From Symbiodinium natans (lineage: Eukaryota > Sar > Dinophyceae > Suessiales > Symbiodiniaceae): DNA of 64,000 nucleotides. The stretch is from positions 422,501 to 486,500 of the forward strand of contig CAJNDS010002282.1 of the NCBI GenBank assembly GCA_905221605.1. The letters are read 5' to 3'. Numbering within the stretch: the first letter of the stretch is position 1; each line of letters begins with the position of its first letter. Below, piece after piece: positions 13,401-21,183 of this stretch. Under the pieces are notes generated by a model. The model made no database searches. It was not told the DNA's origin and saw only the letters and a list, made by a program, of their open reading frames with translations. The position numbers were made by a program, and so were the translations under genes.

Positions 13401-15618
13401 TAAACCCAAAACCCTAAACCCTAAAAATCCTGAAGCAACCCTAAACAACTCTAAAAACCATTCAAACCCTAAAAAACCTTTAAAACCCTAAACAACCCTA
13501 AACAACAATAAACAACACTAAAACACACTAAAAAACCCTAAGCCCTATACCCTACACCCCCTGAAACCAGTGCGCAGGAGCTCACCAATGGCCGCTTGGC
13601 AATGCTGGCTTTCTCAGGCAAGCATTGGGGTCTTTGATAGGCCTTAGGGCATCGGGTTTAGGGTTTAGGGTTTAGGGTTTAGGGTATAGGGCTTCTAGGA
13701 CCCAGCGTACGCCCCTATTCCCTTTTTTTGGGGATTCGCTACCCTCACAACCCCCTTTGAAGCCAAAACGGGCACCTGTTTTGATTTTTAGGTTTCTGAA
13801 TTCTAGTGCTTTAGGGTTTGGTGCAGTAAGGCTTCGGCCTTAGGGTTTAGGGATTAGGGATTCGGCTTGGGGATTTAGAGGGCTTGGGGCGTTCTTCACA
13901 GGGGCTTTGCGTAGGCTGATCATTTCCAGGTGGTAGCCCATGGTTGCGGGCATGCATGGGAACTTTACGGGTCCCCGTGGTTGTCAACGTCGCCAAAAAT
14001 CTGAACCCGACGTTTGGGGTCTAGGGCTTCGGGCTTCGTGTGTTTCAGGGTTTTCGGGTGTCCGAAACTCGGGACCCTAAACCCCTGCGTGTCACACCAC
14101 AAAACCAGATCCCCCAACCCTAAACCCTAAACCTAATCCCTAAACCCTAAACCCGAGCCCTAAACCCCAAACCCTAAACCCTAAACCCTAAACCCTAAGC
14201 CCTAAGCCCTAAGCCCTAAACCCCAAACCCTACACCCTAAACCCTAAACCCCAAACCCCAAACCCTAAACCCTAAACCCTAAACCCTAAACCCTGAACCC
14301 TAAACCCTAAACCCTAAACCCTAAACCCTAAACCCTAAACCCTAAACCTGAGCGGGAGGCATGGTCCACCACAACCTGATCGTGAAGGGCCCGCTTTTCC
14401 CGCTGTTCCCGGAGGGCTACACGGGGCCGCAGGCTTTTTGCTTGGGGTTTAGGAGTTAGGGTCGGGGGTTTAGGGTTTAGGTTTAGGGTTTAGGGTTTAG
14501 GGTTCAGGGGGCATTTTTCTTGAATCAGGACTTTGCGGGCTCTAGGTTAACTTTCCGGTGGTTAGGGTTTAGGGCACGGTATGGGTTAAGACTTGAAGCG
14601 TCGAAGCCCAAAACCCTAAGCCCCTAAACCCTTAAACTCCTCAACCGCAAGAGGGGGTTGAAGTGACCTGACTGGGCACAAGGGCCGAAACTGATGGCCG
14701 CACCCCGGCGCAAAACCGCCGACCCTGCTAAGTGAGCACGGGGGGTTTAGGGTTTAGGGTTTAGGGTTTGGGGCTCAGGGTTTAGGGTTGGGGCTTCAGA
14801 AACCCTTCAAAATCCCCAAGTCCTGCAAACCTCAGTCCCCAAACAACACAGCCCTAGCACCCTATTTCTTCGTATTGCATAGTCCGTTACCACTTGGTGT
14901 TGAACATAGAGACTAAACCCTAAACCCTAAACCCTAAACCCTAAACCCTAAACCCTAAACCCTAAACCCTAAACCCTAAACCCTAAACCCTAAACCCTAA
15001 CCCTAAAAACCCTAAACCCTAAACCCTAAACCCTAACCCCTAAACCCTAAACCCTAAACCCTAAACCCTAAACCCTAAACCCTAAACCCTAAACCCTAAA
15101 CCCTAAACCCTAAACCCTAAACCCTAAACCCTAAACCCTAAACCCTAAACCCTAAACCCTAAACCCTAAACCTTAAGCCCCTTGAAACCCCAAACCCTAA
15201 ACCCTAAACCCTAAACCCTAAACCCTAAACCCTAAACCCTAAACCCTAAACCCTGACCCCTAAACCCTGAACGCAATAAACCCTAAAACCGCAAGTCTCA
15301 TGAAAAAGGCGAAGGTTGGAACCATCGGGCCATGGTCCCTTACCCTTGTTTAGAGGTATTTAAAAGGATCCGAAGTATGGGCCCACATTCTGTGTAGTGC
15401 ATATAAGGGTTAGACAGCAGGGGACCCAAACTTTCGGGTCTATACTTCGGACCCTAGAGATAGCCCTTGGAGCAAACCTTACGCCAGTTCCGGGTGGCGG
15501 GTGTCGCGCTACAGATCCTAAAAAAACAGCCCCACGGGCCCTGAAGGGCGCTTGGGACCTCGACAGCACGGCGGGTGCGCTGCCCCTCGGCCTCCAAACT
15601 AGCATCGGGTTTAGGGTT
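131..15618 (+). CDS. Chlorophyll a/c light-harvesting protein, 12 exons, 5' partial
   Basis: Thylakoid antenna protein that binds chlorophyll a/c and peridinin and passes excitation energy to the photosystems. Exons: 131-168, 1540-1579, 2205-2243, 2680-2716, 3545-3601, 4340-4368, 8413-8486, 9482-9538, 10678-10738, 13578-13617, 14359-14432, 15547-15618. Joined, they give about 206 residues without a stop. Mature N-terminus SKSLPFL; FDPVGFSD; helix 1 with the ExxHxR ligand motif in AELKHGRVCMLATIGF; helix 2 near ATGVLLFLAGYIE; helix 3 with ExxNxR in ELTNGRLAMLAFSG; C-terminal WDLDSTAGAL. These are in the order and spacing of the dinoflagellate LHC family. Donors are 4 GT, 6 GC and 1 GA; all acceptors are AG. 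The transit peptide and first exons lie upstream of the window. The last exon reads into a telomeric repeat and stops at TAG 15619-15621, but a GC donor inside it could instead lead to a further exon. A polyprotein is possible, yet no second unit was found downstream. Confidence 0.88.
169..1539. repeat. LHC intron 1: telomeric arrays and a foldback element
   Basis: It holds a palindromic element (346-536), a G-rich array at 537-650, a homogeneous CCCTGAA block at about 661-790, a fragment of a foldback repeat near 868-905, and a long C-rich array at 1108-1535 just before the acceptor. Confidence 0.9.
346..536. mobile_element. 191-bp foldback/MITE-like element
   Basis: About 40-bp imperfect terminal inverted repeats: CCTTTCGGGCGTA...GGCTGAAGCCCTGCTACACC and its complement ending in TACGCCCGAAAGG. 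There is no coding capacity. The interior (TAGTCCCTAAATACCTAAGTAG...) recurs at 33024-33160, and similar ends flank 39277-39480. Type is inferred from structure only. Confidence 0.7.
1540..1579 (+). CDS. LHC exon B
   Basis: Acceptor TGCCAAG, then G completing the Leu codon and PKPQNLGGLVGGE; GC donor GCCGGA. Phase 2 to 0. An acceptor at 1551-1552 (AG) would lose PKPQ and break the phase. Confidence 0.8.
1580..2204. repeat. LHC intron 2: G-rich then C-rich telomeric arrays
   Basis: TTTAGGG blocks at about 1603-1705 and 1745-1870 follow the GC donor. A short CCCTTAA/CCCTAAC run (2101-2155) and a C-rich tract precede the acceptor. Confidence 0.9.
2205..2243 (+). CDS. LHC exon C (FDPVGFSD)
   Basis: Acceptor TGGGCAG, then AEFDPVGFSDIID; GC donor GCAGCT. 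FDPxGFSD is the conserved pre-helix-1 motif of chlorophyll a/c proteins. Phase 0 to 0. Confidence 0.85.
2244..2679. repeat. LHC intron 3: C-rich telomeric arrays
   Basis: CCCTAAA blocks at about 2280-2440 and 2539-2648, with a poly-pyrimidine/CCCCAC stretch between. No G-rich block, so an exception to the usual polarity pattern. Confidence 0.9.
2680..2716 (+). CDS. LHC exon D (helix 1 start)
   Basis: Acceptor CGCGCCCAG, then IKWLREAELKHG plus one base of the Arg codon; donor GTGCCT. It holds the Glu and His of the first chlorophyll-binding ExxHxR motif. Phase 0 to 1. Confidence 0.9.
2717..3544. repeat. LHC intron 4: telomeric arrays inside an inverted repeat
   Basis: TTTAGGG at 2737-2785 and 2816-2868, CCCTAAA at 3170-3240, a CCCGAAA variant block at about 3404-3480, and a C-tract before the acceptor. 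Arms at 2793-2813 and 2893-2913 (CCACATAGACATAAGGATCCT and its near complement) flank the second G-rich array. Confidence 0.85.
3545..3601 (+). CDS. LHC exon E (helix 1)
   Basis: Acceptor ATTCCTCAG behind a C-rich tract. It completes Arg and reads VCMLATIGFVAEQYWQLP; GC donor GCCACT. Reading on without splicing meets TGA three codons later, so the splice is needed. Confidence 0.9.
3602..4339. repeat. LHC intron 5: C-rich then G-rich arrays
   Basis: CCCTAAA at 3615-3720, an AT microsatellite near 3756-3776, a G-rich low-complexity run at 3857-3894, more CCCTAAA at 3905-3965 and 4010-4110, then TTTAGGG at 4160-4281. The polarity is the reverse of most introns here. Confidence 0.85.
4340..4368 (+). 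CDS. LHC exon F
   Basis: Acceptor CTGCCTGCAG; completes Gly and reads FDAAPDALQ; donor GTGACC. Only 29 nt, phase 1 to 0. Confidence 0.85.
5281..6946 (+). CDS. Ubiquitin-like + FNIP-repeat protein, copy 1 (frameshifted join)
   Basis: The N-terminal ~70 residues from ATG 5281 (LTIHCLAGSTFELHVDDAE...) resemble a ubiquitin-like beta-grasp domain. About 20 repeats of 22 residues follow, consensus GVQLPSGLQTLTFGxxFNQS-LE, matching FNIP-type leucine-rich repeats. Such repeats form curved solenoids, usually for protein binding; the partner is unknown. The repeat frame (open 5567-6946, TAA) is one base out of register with the ubiquitin-like frame. The segment from ATG 5574 to the first FN is 43 nt here against 42 nt in the copy at 62557, so there is a one-base insertion. 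Possibilities are a decayed gene, a sequence error, or separate translation from ATG 5567 with the hydrophobic start MPWLLLLG. The gene sits intronless on the same strand inside LHC intron 6. Open frames on the minus strand here are by-products of the 66-nt repeat. Confidence 0.75.
7645..7894. mobile_element. Foldback element interrupted by a CCCTAAA array
   Basis: Terminal inverted repeats ACTTGGAGGTTCAGGTACTT and AAGTACCATGAACTTCCAAG enclose internal motifs such as ATAAGTACAGT. A pure CCCTAAA array (7755-7835) sits in the middle. Intact relatives are at 30854-30994 and 52849-52986, which lack such an array, so the repeat was added inside an existing element. Confidence 0.75.
8413..8486 (+). 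CDS. LHC exon G (helix 2)
   Basis: Acceptor TTGCAGCGCAG; AVWVAPANATGVLLFLAG then YIESRP; donor GTTTAC, phase 2. It follows the 4 kb intron that hosts the FNIP-repeat gene. An upstream AG at 8399-8400 would also stay open (TTGCTTGCAGCGCAG), but it inserts five residues and lacks the AG|G pattern. Confidence 0.85.
8487..9481. repeat. LHC intron 7: telomeric arrays
   Basis: TTTAGGG at 8514-8552 and 8694-8735, CCCTAAA at 8840-8990 and 9080-9247 (with CCCTAAG variants), TTTAGGG at 9345-9430. An island at 8760-8835 is open (PPRFVKESASYGGKMHG) but could not be placed in the LHC chain. Confidence 0.85.
9482..9538 (+). CDS. LHC exon H
   Basis: Acceptor CTCTCCAG; completes Ala and reads ITMLDMFEGEGANRAPGD; GC donor GCCCCC, phase 2. 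APGDL precedes the third helix in this family. Confidence 0.85.
9614..9697. repeat. Dispersed element ending CTCTTGGGTCTAG
   Basis: AGGTTCCCTTGCAATCC...AGGGTACCC...TAGGTTACTCTTGGGTCTAGC. Similar copies lie at 53107-53219 and 60160-60278; truncated or diverged ones are at 8029-8092, 13697-13806 and 22341-22375. Confidence 0.65.
9732..9992 (+). CDS. Unrecognised small ORF (86 aa), doubtful
   Basis: ATG follows GTGCAGCC; the start MAVRNQEYVLDRLTRLERHA is protein-like with an amphipathic helix, but the remainder is less convincing and the ORF ends soon after. It lies in LHC intron 8. It may be an exon fragment or chance. Confidence 0.2.
   Translation: MAVRNQEYVLDRLTRLERHAHWHMNYQTLKSSWFSPIQPGRTQDVFTSSRWRSTTICIMRARTQGWFPSWAEPKTLWVFEVREFWI
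10165..10262. repeat. Dispersed element pair member (with 43742-43858)
   Basis: TTTGGTTTTGGGTTCCTATTC...AGAAGTACACTTTTCTCCAGGGTTTACTCCAAAGTAGGGTTAAG recurs near 43742-43858 with about 75-80% identity by eye. No coding capacity. Confidence 0.6.
10678..10738 (+). CDS. LHC exon I
   Basis: Acceptor TGCTTAG; completes Leu, then DFGKRFLPTDKAKAEDLALK. The best donor is GA (GACTCG), the only one that joins in phase to ELTNGR. A GT at 10749 breaks the phase. Confidence 0.8.
11782..12029 (+). CDS. Unrecognised coding-like fragment
   Basis: Open from about 11782 to TGA 12027-12029. The later part (NEWQERMKELYDYLQDMSWD and LKVYSAQLLRKLRRYSAV) has the charge pattern of an amphipathic helical protein. 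No clear start, and an overlapping frame (11738-12121) is also open. It lies in the telomere-free part of LHC intron 9. Possibly a retroelement or gene remnant. Confidence 0.3.
12689..13165 (+). CDS. Unrecognised ORF with a coiled-coil-like stretch
   Basis: From ATG 12689. A charged, Ala/Glu-rich middle (LENRLKKVEEREEMELS... AAIEAAEAASSRSEA) could form a coiled coil. The frame then runs into CCCTAAA-type repeats, so its 3' end is not a natural terminus. No family recognised. Confidence 0.3.
   Translation: MGRLRFVHTSAGATPLGMPERAERESGYSLSSQELCRSMGNEPLENRLKKVEEREEMELSIGFASMKAAIEAAEAASSRSEAVCGEALRPIISVAWPKAPFVRRVLARCTSFFGHEVAGISISPNTSDKHMFPQSPQNPKALKTRKALKRLKALNPKA
13578..13617 (+). CDS. LHC exon J (helix 3)
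   Basis: Acceptor AGTGCGCAG; ELTNGRLAMLAFS plus one base; GC donor GCAAGC. ExxNxR is the second conserved chlorophyll-binding motif. Phase 0 to 1. Confidence 0.9.
13618..14358. repeat. LHC intron 10: G-rich then C-rich arrays
   Basis: TTTAGGG at 13652-13690 soon after the GC donor, a diverged copy of the CTCTTGGGTCTAG element (13697-13806), degenerate G-rich sequence to 14060, and CCCTAAA at 14095-14348 ending 10 bp before the acceptor. Confidence 0.88.
14359..14432 (+). CDS. LHC exon K
   Basis: Acceptor GAGCGGGAG; completes Gly, then MVHHNLIVKGPLFPLFPEGY and TGPQ; GC donor GCTTTT. Lumenal/C-terminal stretch of the LHC chain. Phase 1 to 0. Confidence 0.88.
14433..15546. repeat. LHC intron 11: G-rich then C-rich arrays
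   Basis: TTTAGGG at 14440-14510 and 14739-14795, then a 380-bp nearly pure CCCTAAA array at 14910-15290. An inverted-repeat element (15366-15455) lies between the array and exon L. Confidence 0.88.
15366..15455. repeat. Inverted-repeat element, GGATCCGAAGTATGGGC family
   Basis: Left arm GGATCCGAAGTATGGGCCC, right arm GGGTCTATACTTCGGACCCT. The same arm pair flanks 24154-24414. Confidence 0.6.
15547..15618 (+). CDS. LHC exon L (C-terminus)
   Basis: Acceptor GCCCTGAAG; GAWDLDSTAGALPLGLQTS then IGFRV and TAG. The last residues are encoded by the edge of a TTTAGGG array, so the telomeric repeat may supply the stop. Alternatively a GC donor at 15589 ends the exon. Confidence 0.7.
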
Positions 15619-15621
15619 TAG

Positions 15622-16872
15622 GGTTTCAAGGGGCTTAGGGTTTAGGGTTTAGGGTTCAGGGTTCAGGGTTTAGTTTTGTGTTTAGGGCTTAGGGAAGTCC
15701 TGGGCTCTCCCCCCTCCCCTTCCCGCCCCAACAGCACGCCAGAGTAGTTCTCAACATTCTCCTGATGGCATGCTGGCACGAGGGTATGTTCGGAAAACCC
15801 TCAGTGCCCTGAACGCACAGCTTCCGCGGCCGGTTTAGGGTTTAGGGTTTAGGGTTCAGGGTTTAGGGTTTAGGGTTTAGGGTTTAGGGTTTAAGGTTTA
15901 GGGCCACATTGCAATAAGGGTTTAGGGTTTAGGGTTTAGGGTTTAGGGTTTAGGGTTTAGGGTTTAGGGTGGGGGTTTGGCTACTCTTTCAGGGAGCCTT
16001 TGGACCAAGGCAAGGGAAAAGAGGGTGCCACTGATAGAATATTTCCGAGACGTTTGTGTACTTTATGTTAGCCGCGATGGTGGTGGCAATGATGATGATG
16101 ATGAAGAAGAAGAAGAAAAAGTCGATGATGATGTTGGTGATGCTGGTGATGAGGATGATTATGCCGATGATGACGATCAGTGAGATGTACGGTTGCATCT
16201 GTTTCTGTTGTGGTGGCTGTTTTTTGATTCCTCACCCTAAACCCCAAAGTTTGGCACCGAGCCAGAGCTCAGGAACAGTGGCCGCTGGGGTCTCTAAGTT
16301 CGGCCGCGCCCTTGGTCAAATCTGTCGGTTGAGGTCGGTTTTGATGTTTCTAGGCATAAAGGGTTCGGGGTTCAGGGCACTTAACCCCTAAACCCCCAAA
16401 CCTTGCCTAGCGGGCTGAGGCCACGGATGTTTCGGGAGTTTTGGCGCTTTTTCCTGCTTCAGCCGGTCCTTTTTTTGGCTTGAGACTACATAGACCCCCA
16501 CTCCCCCGGGTGCAGGGTTTAGGGTTCGGGTTGAGGGTTTAGGGTTTAATGTTGCACTCTCTTTAGCGTGGTGGGCTCTCTCCCTCCCCCCCAGCCAGAA
16601 ACAGTCGAAGCTGGTTTTCGCCCTGTTTATAGGGTCCACGGGGTATATTATGATTTACTAGGGAGGTTTTTCTTCAAAGCTTAAAAGGGACAGGGTGTCC
16701 TGAATAGCCTAGCCAACTTGAGTATAGAGGGGCCCCTACTAAAGCAGGTGCAACATGAGGGTTTAGGGTTTAGGGTTTAGGGTTTAGCGCTCAGGGTTCA
16801 GGGCTTACCTAAACCCTATCCTTGTGAAATTCAGGGTTTGGGGTTTAGGGTTAAGGGCTTGGGGTTTAGGGT
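15622..16872. repeat. Intergenic/intron: TTTAGGG arrays and ATG/GAA microsatellite
   Basis: TTTAGGG at 15622-15665, 15834-15904, 15917-15970 and 16755-16785; a GATGAT/GAAGAA microsatellite at 16087-16181. A GC-rich island at 16267-16325 (after AGCTCAG) is open as TVAAGVSKFGRALGQIC but unplaced. Nothing else recognised. Confidence 0.8.
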
Positions 16873-17227
16873 GCAGCAGAATGAGTACGAGTCAGAGTTC
16901 ATGCTATTTCTCCAGAGCGGAACGGGTGGATTGCTCAGCACACTGGTCACAGTGAGTTCGGAGTGGCACAAGAAGACTCAGGAATGCTGGGGCCCGCAGC
17001 GCCAGCCATTGAGAATGGTCATGAGTGCGTGTCTCTTCGTGGAACTGGGCAACAGACTGCGCAGAACCATGACGCAGGAGGAAGATGGCCAGAACATCCG
17101 CAAGAGCCTCGCAGCCAAAGGACTCCTGAGCCCCGAGGGCAATTGGACCTACCAACGATGGCATCCGGGACTCAAGAAGCTCGAGCAAGTGCCGGACAGA
17201 ATGCCTATTTCTATATTATATCTTTAA
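16873..17227 (+). CDS. Unrecognised coding fragment (~117 aa)
   Basis: Begins after TTTAGGGTGCAG with QQNEYESEFMLFLQSGTGGL and ends at TAA 17225-17227 before an AT microsatellite. It contains SSEWHKKTQECWG, LRMVMSACLFVELGNRLRR and GNWTYQRWHPGLKKLEQ. Balanced composition and no repeats make it a likely real exon or gene remnant. It resembles SEWHKK..PLR..L proteins I associate with dinoflagellates, but I cannot name a function. No good ATG start. Confidence 0.5.
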
Positions 17228-17584
17228 AATATATCAATATATATATATATATATACATATATATTAATATTAGAAGGAAGATAAATGCATACCGTCAGAG
17301 TCTGCCATGGAGAATGACGAGAGTGATAAGGGGTCATACGGATTTCGTGGATGGATTGCTAAGAAGGGTCGAGTCCCTGCTCTGCGAAAACGGTTTGGGG
17401 CAGGGGATTTAGGGGTTTAGGGTGTAGGGCTTAGGATTTAGGGCTTAGGGTCCTTTTGGTTTGGGGGTTAGGGTTGAGACGCGCGCAACCAGATTCCTGC
17501 AGAGGACCGCTGACTCACATCCCTGAAGCCTACAACCCTAAAACCCAAAAACCCTAAACCCCAAACCCCAAACAGACAGCCCAG
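17228..17584. repeat. AT microsatellite and degenerate TTTAGGG
   Basis: AT-rich run at 17229-17272, a short unique stretch, then degenerate TTTAGGG at 17405-17470. Confidence 0.7.
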
Positions 17585-17661
17585 GTGTCGGCCGATCTTT
17601 TTGAGATGCGAGTCGGGCCGGCTCAAGGTGCGCTCTTTGTGTACTTCAAGAGCGGCTTTTG
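17585..17661 (+). CDS. Candidate isolated exon
   Basis: Acceptor ACAGCCCAG followed by VSADLFEMRVGPAQGALF VYFKSGF; possible GT donor at 17662 (GTGTTT). Open, GC-rich, flanked by telomeric repeats like the proven exons. Not joined to a recognised protein. Confidence 0.4.
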
Positions 17662-20376
17662 GTGTTTGGGGTTTAGGGTTGAGGGTTTAGGGTTTCGGGT
17701 TTCGGGTTTGGGGTTTAGGGTTTTAGGGTTTAGGGATTAGGGTTTGGGTTTAGGGTTCAGGGTAACTCTCGAACCCCCAAACGCCCCAACAGAAAGCCTT
17801 CGCGCCCTTAGACTTTCGTTTGTGAGGCGCCGGTTTTGGGATGCAGGTTGTTGCTCCACCCGAAGAACACCTTTATACCCTGCTAGTTTCTTGCAAAGCT
17901 CCTTCGGGGCATTGGGGTTATTTAGGGTTACTGAGGGTTATTCCCTAAACCCTAAACCCTAAACCCTAAACCCTAAACCCTAAACCCTAAACCCTAAACC
18001 CTAAACCCTAAACCCTAAACCCTAAACCCTAAACCCTAAACCCTAAACCCTAAACCCTAAACCCTAAACCCTAAACCCTAAACCCTAAACCCTAAACCCT
18101 AAACCCTAAACCCTAAACCCTAAACCCTAAACCCTAAACCCTAAACCCTAGAGCCCTGAACATGCAGGGATGCATCTCTCCCGATCAAGGCCGGATGCGA
18201 GGGCTTGCGACGCATTGCGGCCGGATCTTTGATGAAAGAAGCGCGTGCTCTTTAGGCTGTAGGGTTTGGGGTTTAGGGTTTGGGGTTTAGGGTTTGGGGT
18301 TTAGGGTTTGGGGTTTAGGGTTTGGGGTTAGGGTTTGGGGTTTAGGGCTGAGGGTTTTAGGGTTCTTAAGGGAGGGGGGGTTCAAGGGGGGTATGTAAGC
18401 CAAGACTCCTTAATGCTCCCTACTACTCCCGAAGGCTCCCTAAGCTTCCCGAAGGTTCCCTAGGTACCTACCCCCTGTGAACCCCCCCCCTCCCTTAAGA
18501 ACCCTATAAAGATTTCGGGTTTGGAGTACATCAGGTGGGGTTTGGGGTTTAGGGCTTCGGGTTTAGGTTGGGGGATGCTCCCCCTTATACTAACAGTCCT
18601 TAATCAAACTTATTAAAACCCTAAACCCTAAACCCTAAACCCTAAACCCTAAACCCTAAACCCTAAACCCTAAACCCTAAACCCATTAAATGATCCCTAT
18701 TACAGACTTCTTCGGCCTCTGGGGTTAGGGGCAGCTCTCGGGCCATGCTACGGTTCTTCTCTCTCTCTCTCTCCCTCTCTCCCTCCTCCTCCTCCTCCTC
18801 CTCTAAGGATTTGTTTAGGGTTTAGGGTTTAGGGTTTAGGGTTTAGGGTTTAGGGTTTAGGGTTTAGGGTTTAGGGTTTAGGGTTTAGGGTTTAGGGTTT
18901 AGGGTTTAGGGCTTAGGGCTTAGGGTGTATTTTTGCGGTTTGATCCTTCAGCCTTCGGGCCGACCGGGCTCTGTCCTGGTCGCACTCCACTCCACTAAAG
19001 ACTGCTAGCATAACGGAGGGTTTAGGGTTTAGGGTTTAGGGTTTAGGGTTTAGGGTTTAGGGTTTAGGGTTTAGGGTTTAGGGTTTAGGGTCTTTTTTGC
19101 TGTTGTTGCTGGGTGAAAGGCTTTGCAAAGAGTGTTGGTGCGCGCCCCCCACCCTCCTCGCGCCACCCCAAACAGAGCATCAGTTTAGAGAATTCCCCGA
19201 TGTACCCCCCCAGAGTCCCAGGCCTCAGGTTTTAGGGTTTTCGAGTTCTAAGTGGACCTTATTCCCGTTTGTATTGGCTTACGTAGGTTCCCTTAGAGAG
19301 AAGTTTAGGGTTTAGGATCTAGGGTTTACCACCCTAACAACGCCTTCTATCCTAAACACTCGTAGAACAACGCCCTACCCACCTGTAGCTGATGTGGGAA
19401 GGAGTTCCAAAATCCTGGCGCTTCTTGAAGGGCTTGAGTGATTCCCTCAGTAGGCCCTTTGGGGGACATTTCGTACTTTCCGCCTTTCATTGGGTTTAAG
19501 AGTATCAGAATTCAGGAATCTTTTTCGGGGTTTTAAGGGCCATCCTCGATCCCTAAACCTTAAACCCTAAACCCTAAACCCTAAACCCTGAACCCTGAAC
19601 CCTGAACCCTGAACCCTGAACCCTGAACCCTGAACCCTAAACCCTAAACCCTAAACCCTAAACCCTAAACCCTAAACCCTAAACCCTAAACCCTAAACCC
19701 TAAACCCTGAACCCTAAACCCTAAAGACGCCAAGCGGGGCCCGCAGCTTGGAATTTTCGAAAACCGCGCCGGCCTCCGCCTCTGTTTTTGGCTCCGGAAG
19801 GGTTCTGAAGAACACCGGCAGAGACGCCCCGGGTTGGCGGTGAGGGTTGGAGGTTTAGGGTTTAGGGTTTAGGGCTTAGGGTTTTGAGGGGTTTCGGGAG
19901 GCTGTACTTGGGAGCCCTCGCAGAGAAGAGATTTTTAGGGTTGAGGGTTTAGGGTTTAGGGTTGAGGGCTTAGGGTTTTAAGGTTTTGGGAGCCCAGGAA
20001 TCCTCTGACTCCTCGTAGAGAGCTCAGGGTTCTCAGCCGCACCTTCGGGGCTTGGCCTTGCGGAGATCTTTTTTTTCCCGGCCCGCGCTGTACCCCGGAG
20101 GGGATCAAGGCGCGCGACGCGGGTGAGGGTTGGAGGTTTAGGGTTTAGGGTTTGGGGTTTAGGGTTTAGTCAAGTTAAGGGCCAAGGGTTTAGTCAAGTT
20201 AAGGGCCAAGGGTTTAGGCTTTCGGGCCTTTGGGGCTTCAGGCTGAGTTTTGGGCTTGGGCCCTAGGCTCAACGAAACCCTAAGCCCCCTGAGGGGCGTA
20301 CCCTGGGACCCTTAAGGTAGCCAGAAGCCCGATCCTTGAAAGAAAGGGTCTGTATGCCATCTGAGGGCTTGAGGTT

Positions 20377-20516
20377 CCCAGAGACTCCAAAACCCCTTAA
20401 TTTTAAGGAATATACCTTAAATCATATTAGAGTTCCTATTCTAATTTGGGGTATATTCCTTAATTAAGGGGTATTTGGGGTATATTCCTTAGTTTAGGGG
20501 TTTTGGAGTCTCTGGG
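20377..20516. mobile_element. 140-bp foldback/MITE-like element
   Basis: Arms CCCAGAGACTCCAAAACCCC and GGGGTTTTGGAGTCTCTGGG are perfect complements over 20 bp. The AT-rich interior repeats GGTATATTCCTTA. No coding capacity. Confidence 0.8.
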
Positions 20517-20692
20517 TTCAGGGTCTAGGCTGACAGGCTGTTGGGCCAAGCCGAGGAACCCAATTCCAAGTATGTCGCGCTGCGTTGCGGGTTGACCCTT
20601 TTAGGGATTACGGTTTAGGGTTTAGGGTTTGGGGTTTAGGGTTTAGGGTTTATAGGGTTTAGGGTTTAGGGTTTAGGGTACGCTTTCTTTCG

Positions 20693-20762
20693 TTTATGGT
20701 TTCCCTTATAAAATAGCCAACCCAAAAAAAGGGTGCCCTCATCATAATATGGCTACTGGGCT
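20693..20762. repeat. Dispersed element, copy 1 of 2
   Basis: TTTCCCTTATAAAATAGCCA..., AAAAAAAGGGTGCCCTCATC and ATAATATGGCTACT recur at 32293-32372 with few differences. Confidence 0.65.
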
Positions 20763-21141
20763 AGCAAGGGACAGGATTGTCAGGAGGGGAAGCAGGGGGT
20801 CGATCGGGAACGTCTCACGCTCGTCTCCGCAAAACCAAGAAAAGCTCAAACCCCGAGACTCAAAAACCTCGCGCTGAACCCTAAACCCTAAACCCTAAAC
20901 CCTAAACCCTAGACCCTAGACCCTAAACCCTAAACCCTAAACCCAAGACCTCAGCCCTAAGCCCTAAGCCCTAAGCCCTAAGCCCTAAGCCTTAAGCCCT
21001 AAGCCCTAAACCCTAAGCCCTAAGCCCTACGCCCTAAGCCCTAAGCCCTAAGCCCTAAGCCCTAAGCCCTAAGCCCTAAGCCCTAACCCTTAACCCTAAA
21101 CCCTAAACCATAGCATGTGCAAAGCCAGCTTGTCTGCGCAG

Positions 21142-21183
21142 GGCGGCATGGCGAAAATCGCGCCATATTCTGAGGCCACTTGG
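21142..21183 (+). CDS. Candidate exon i
   Basis: Acceptor CTGCGCAG, GGMAKIAPYSEATW, donor GTCTCC. Confidence 0.4.

Larger units (their letters stand above)
10739..13577. repeat. LHC intron 9: 2.8 kb with a telomere-free island
   Basis: A poly-G run (10800-10811) and G-rich repeats (10815-10860), a strong C-rich tract (10900-11010), then 1.9 kb (11225-13085) almost free of telomeric motif and with more AT, holding two doubtful coding fragments. It ends with CCCTAAA/CCTAAAG arrays (13090-13300) and degenerate CCCTAAAAA repeats (13380-13560). Confidence 0.8.
17662..21141. repeat. Telomeric-array region with foldback element
   Basis: G-rich arrays at 17662-17760, 18254-18355, 18815-18928, 19017-19091, 19853-19985 and 20610-20685. 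C-rich arrays at 17945-18150, 18617-18684, 19555-19725 (with a CCCTGAA block) and 20875-21110 (CCCTAAG block). CT microsatellite at 18759-18803. Islands at 18167-18245 (GCISPDQGRMRGLATHCGRI) and 19748-19805 are open after an AG but unplaced. Confidence 0.85.

Noticed and set aside
1-15300. Window as a chromosome end (telomere/subtelomere)
   Set aside because: Arrays are short, degenerate, in both orientations and interleaved with exons over the full 64 kb; a telomere would be one long array of a single polarity at one end.
15590-21141. Second LHC unit of a polyprotein
   Set aside because: No island there reads as SKSLPFL, FDPxGFSD, KHGR or NGRLAM; the unit may end at exon L or continue outside the recognisable islands.
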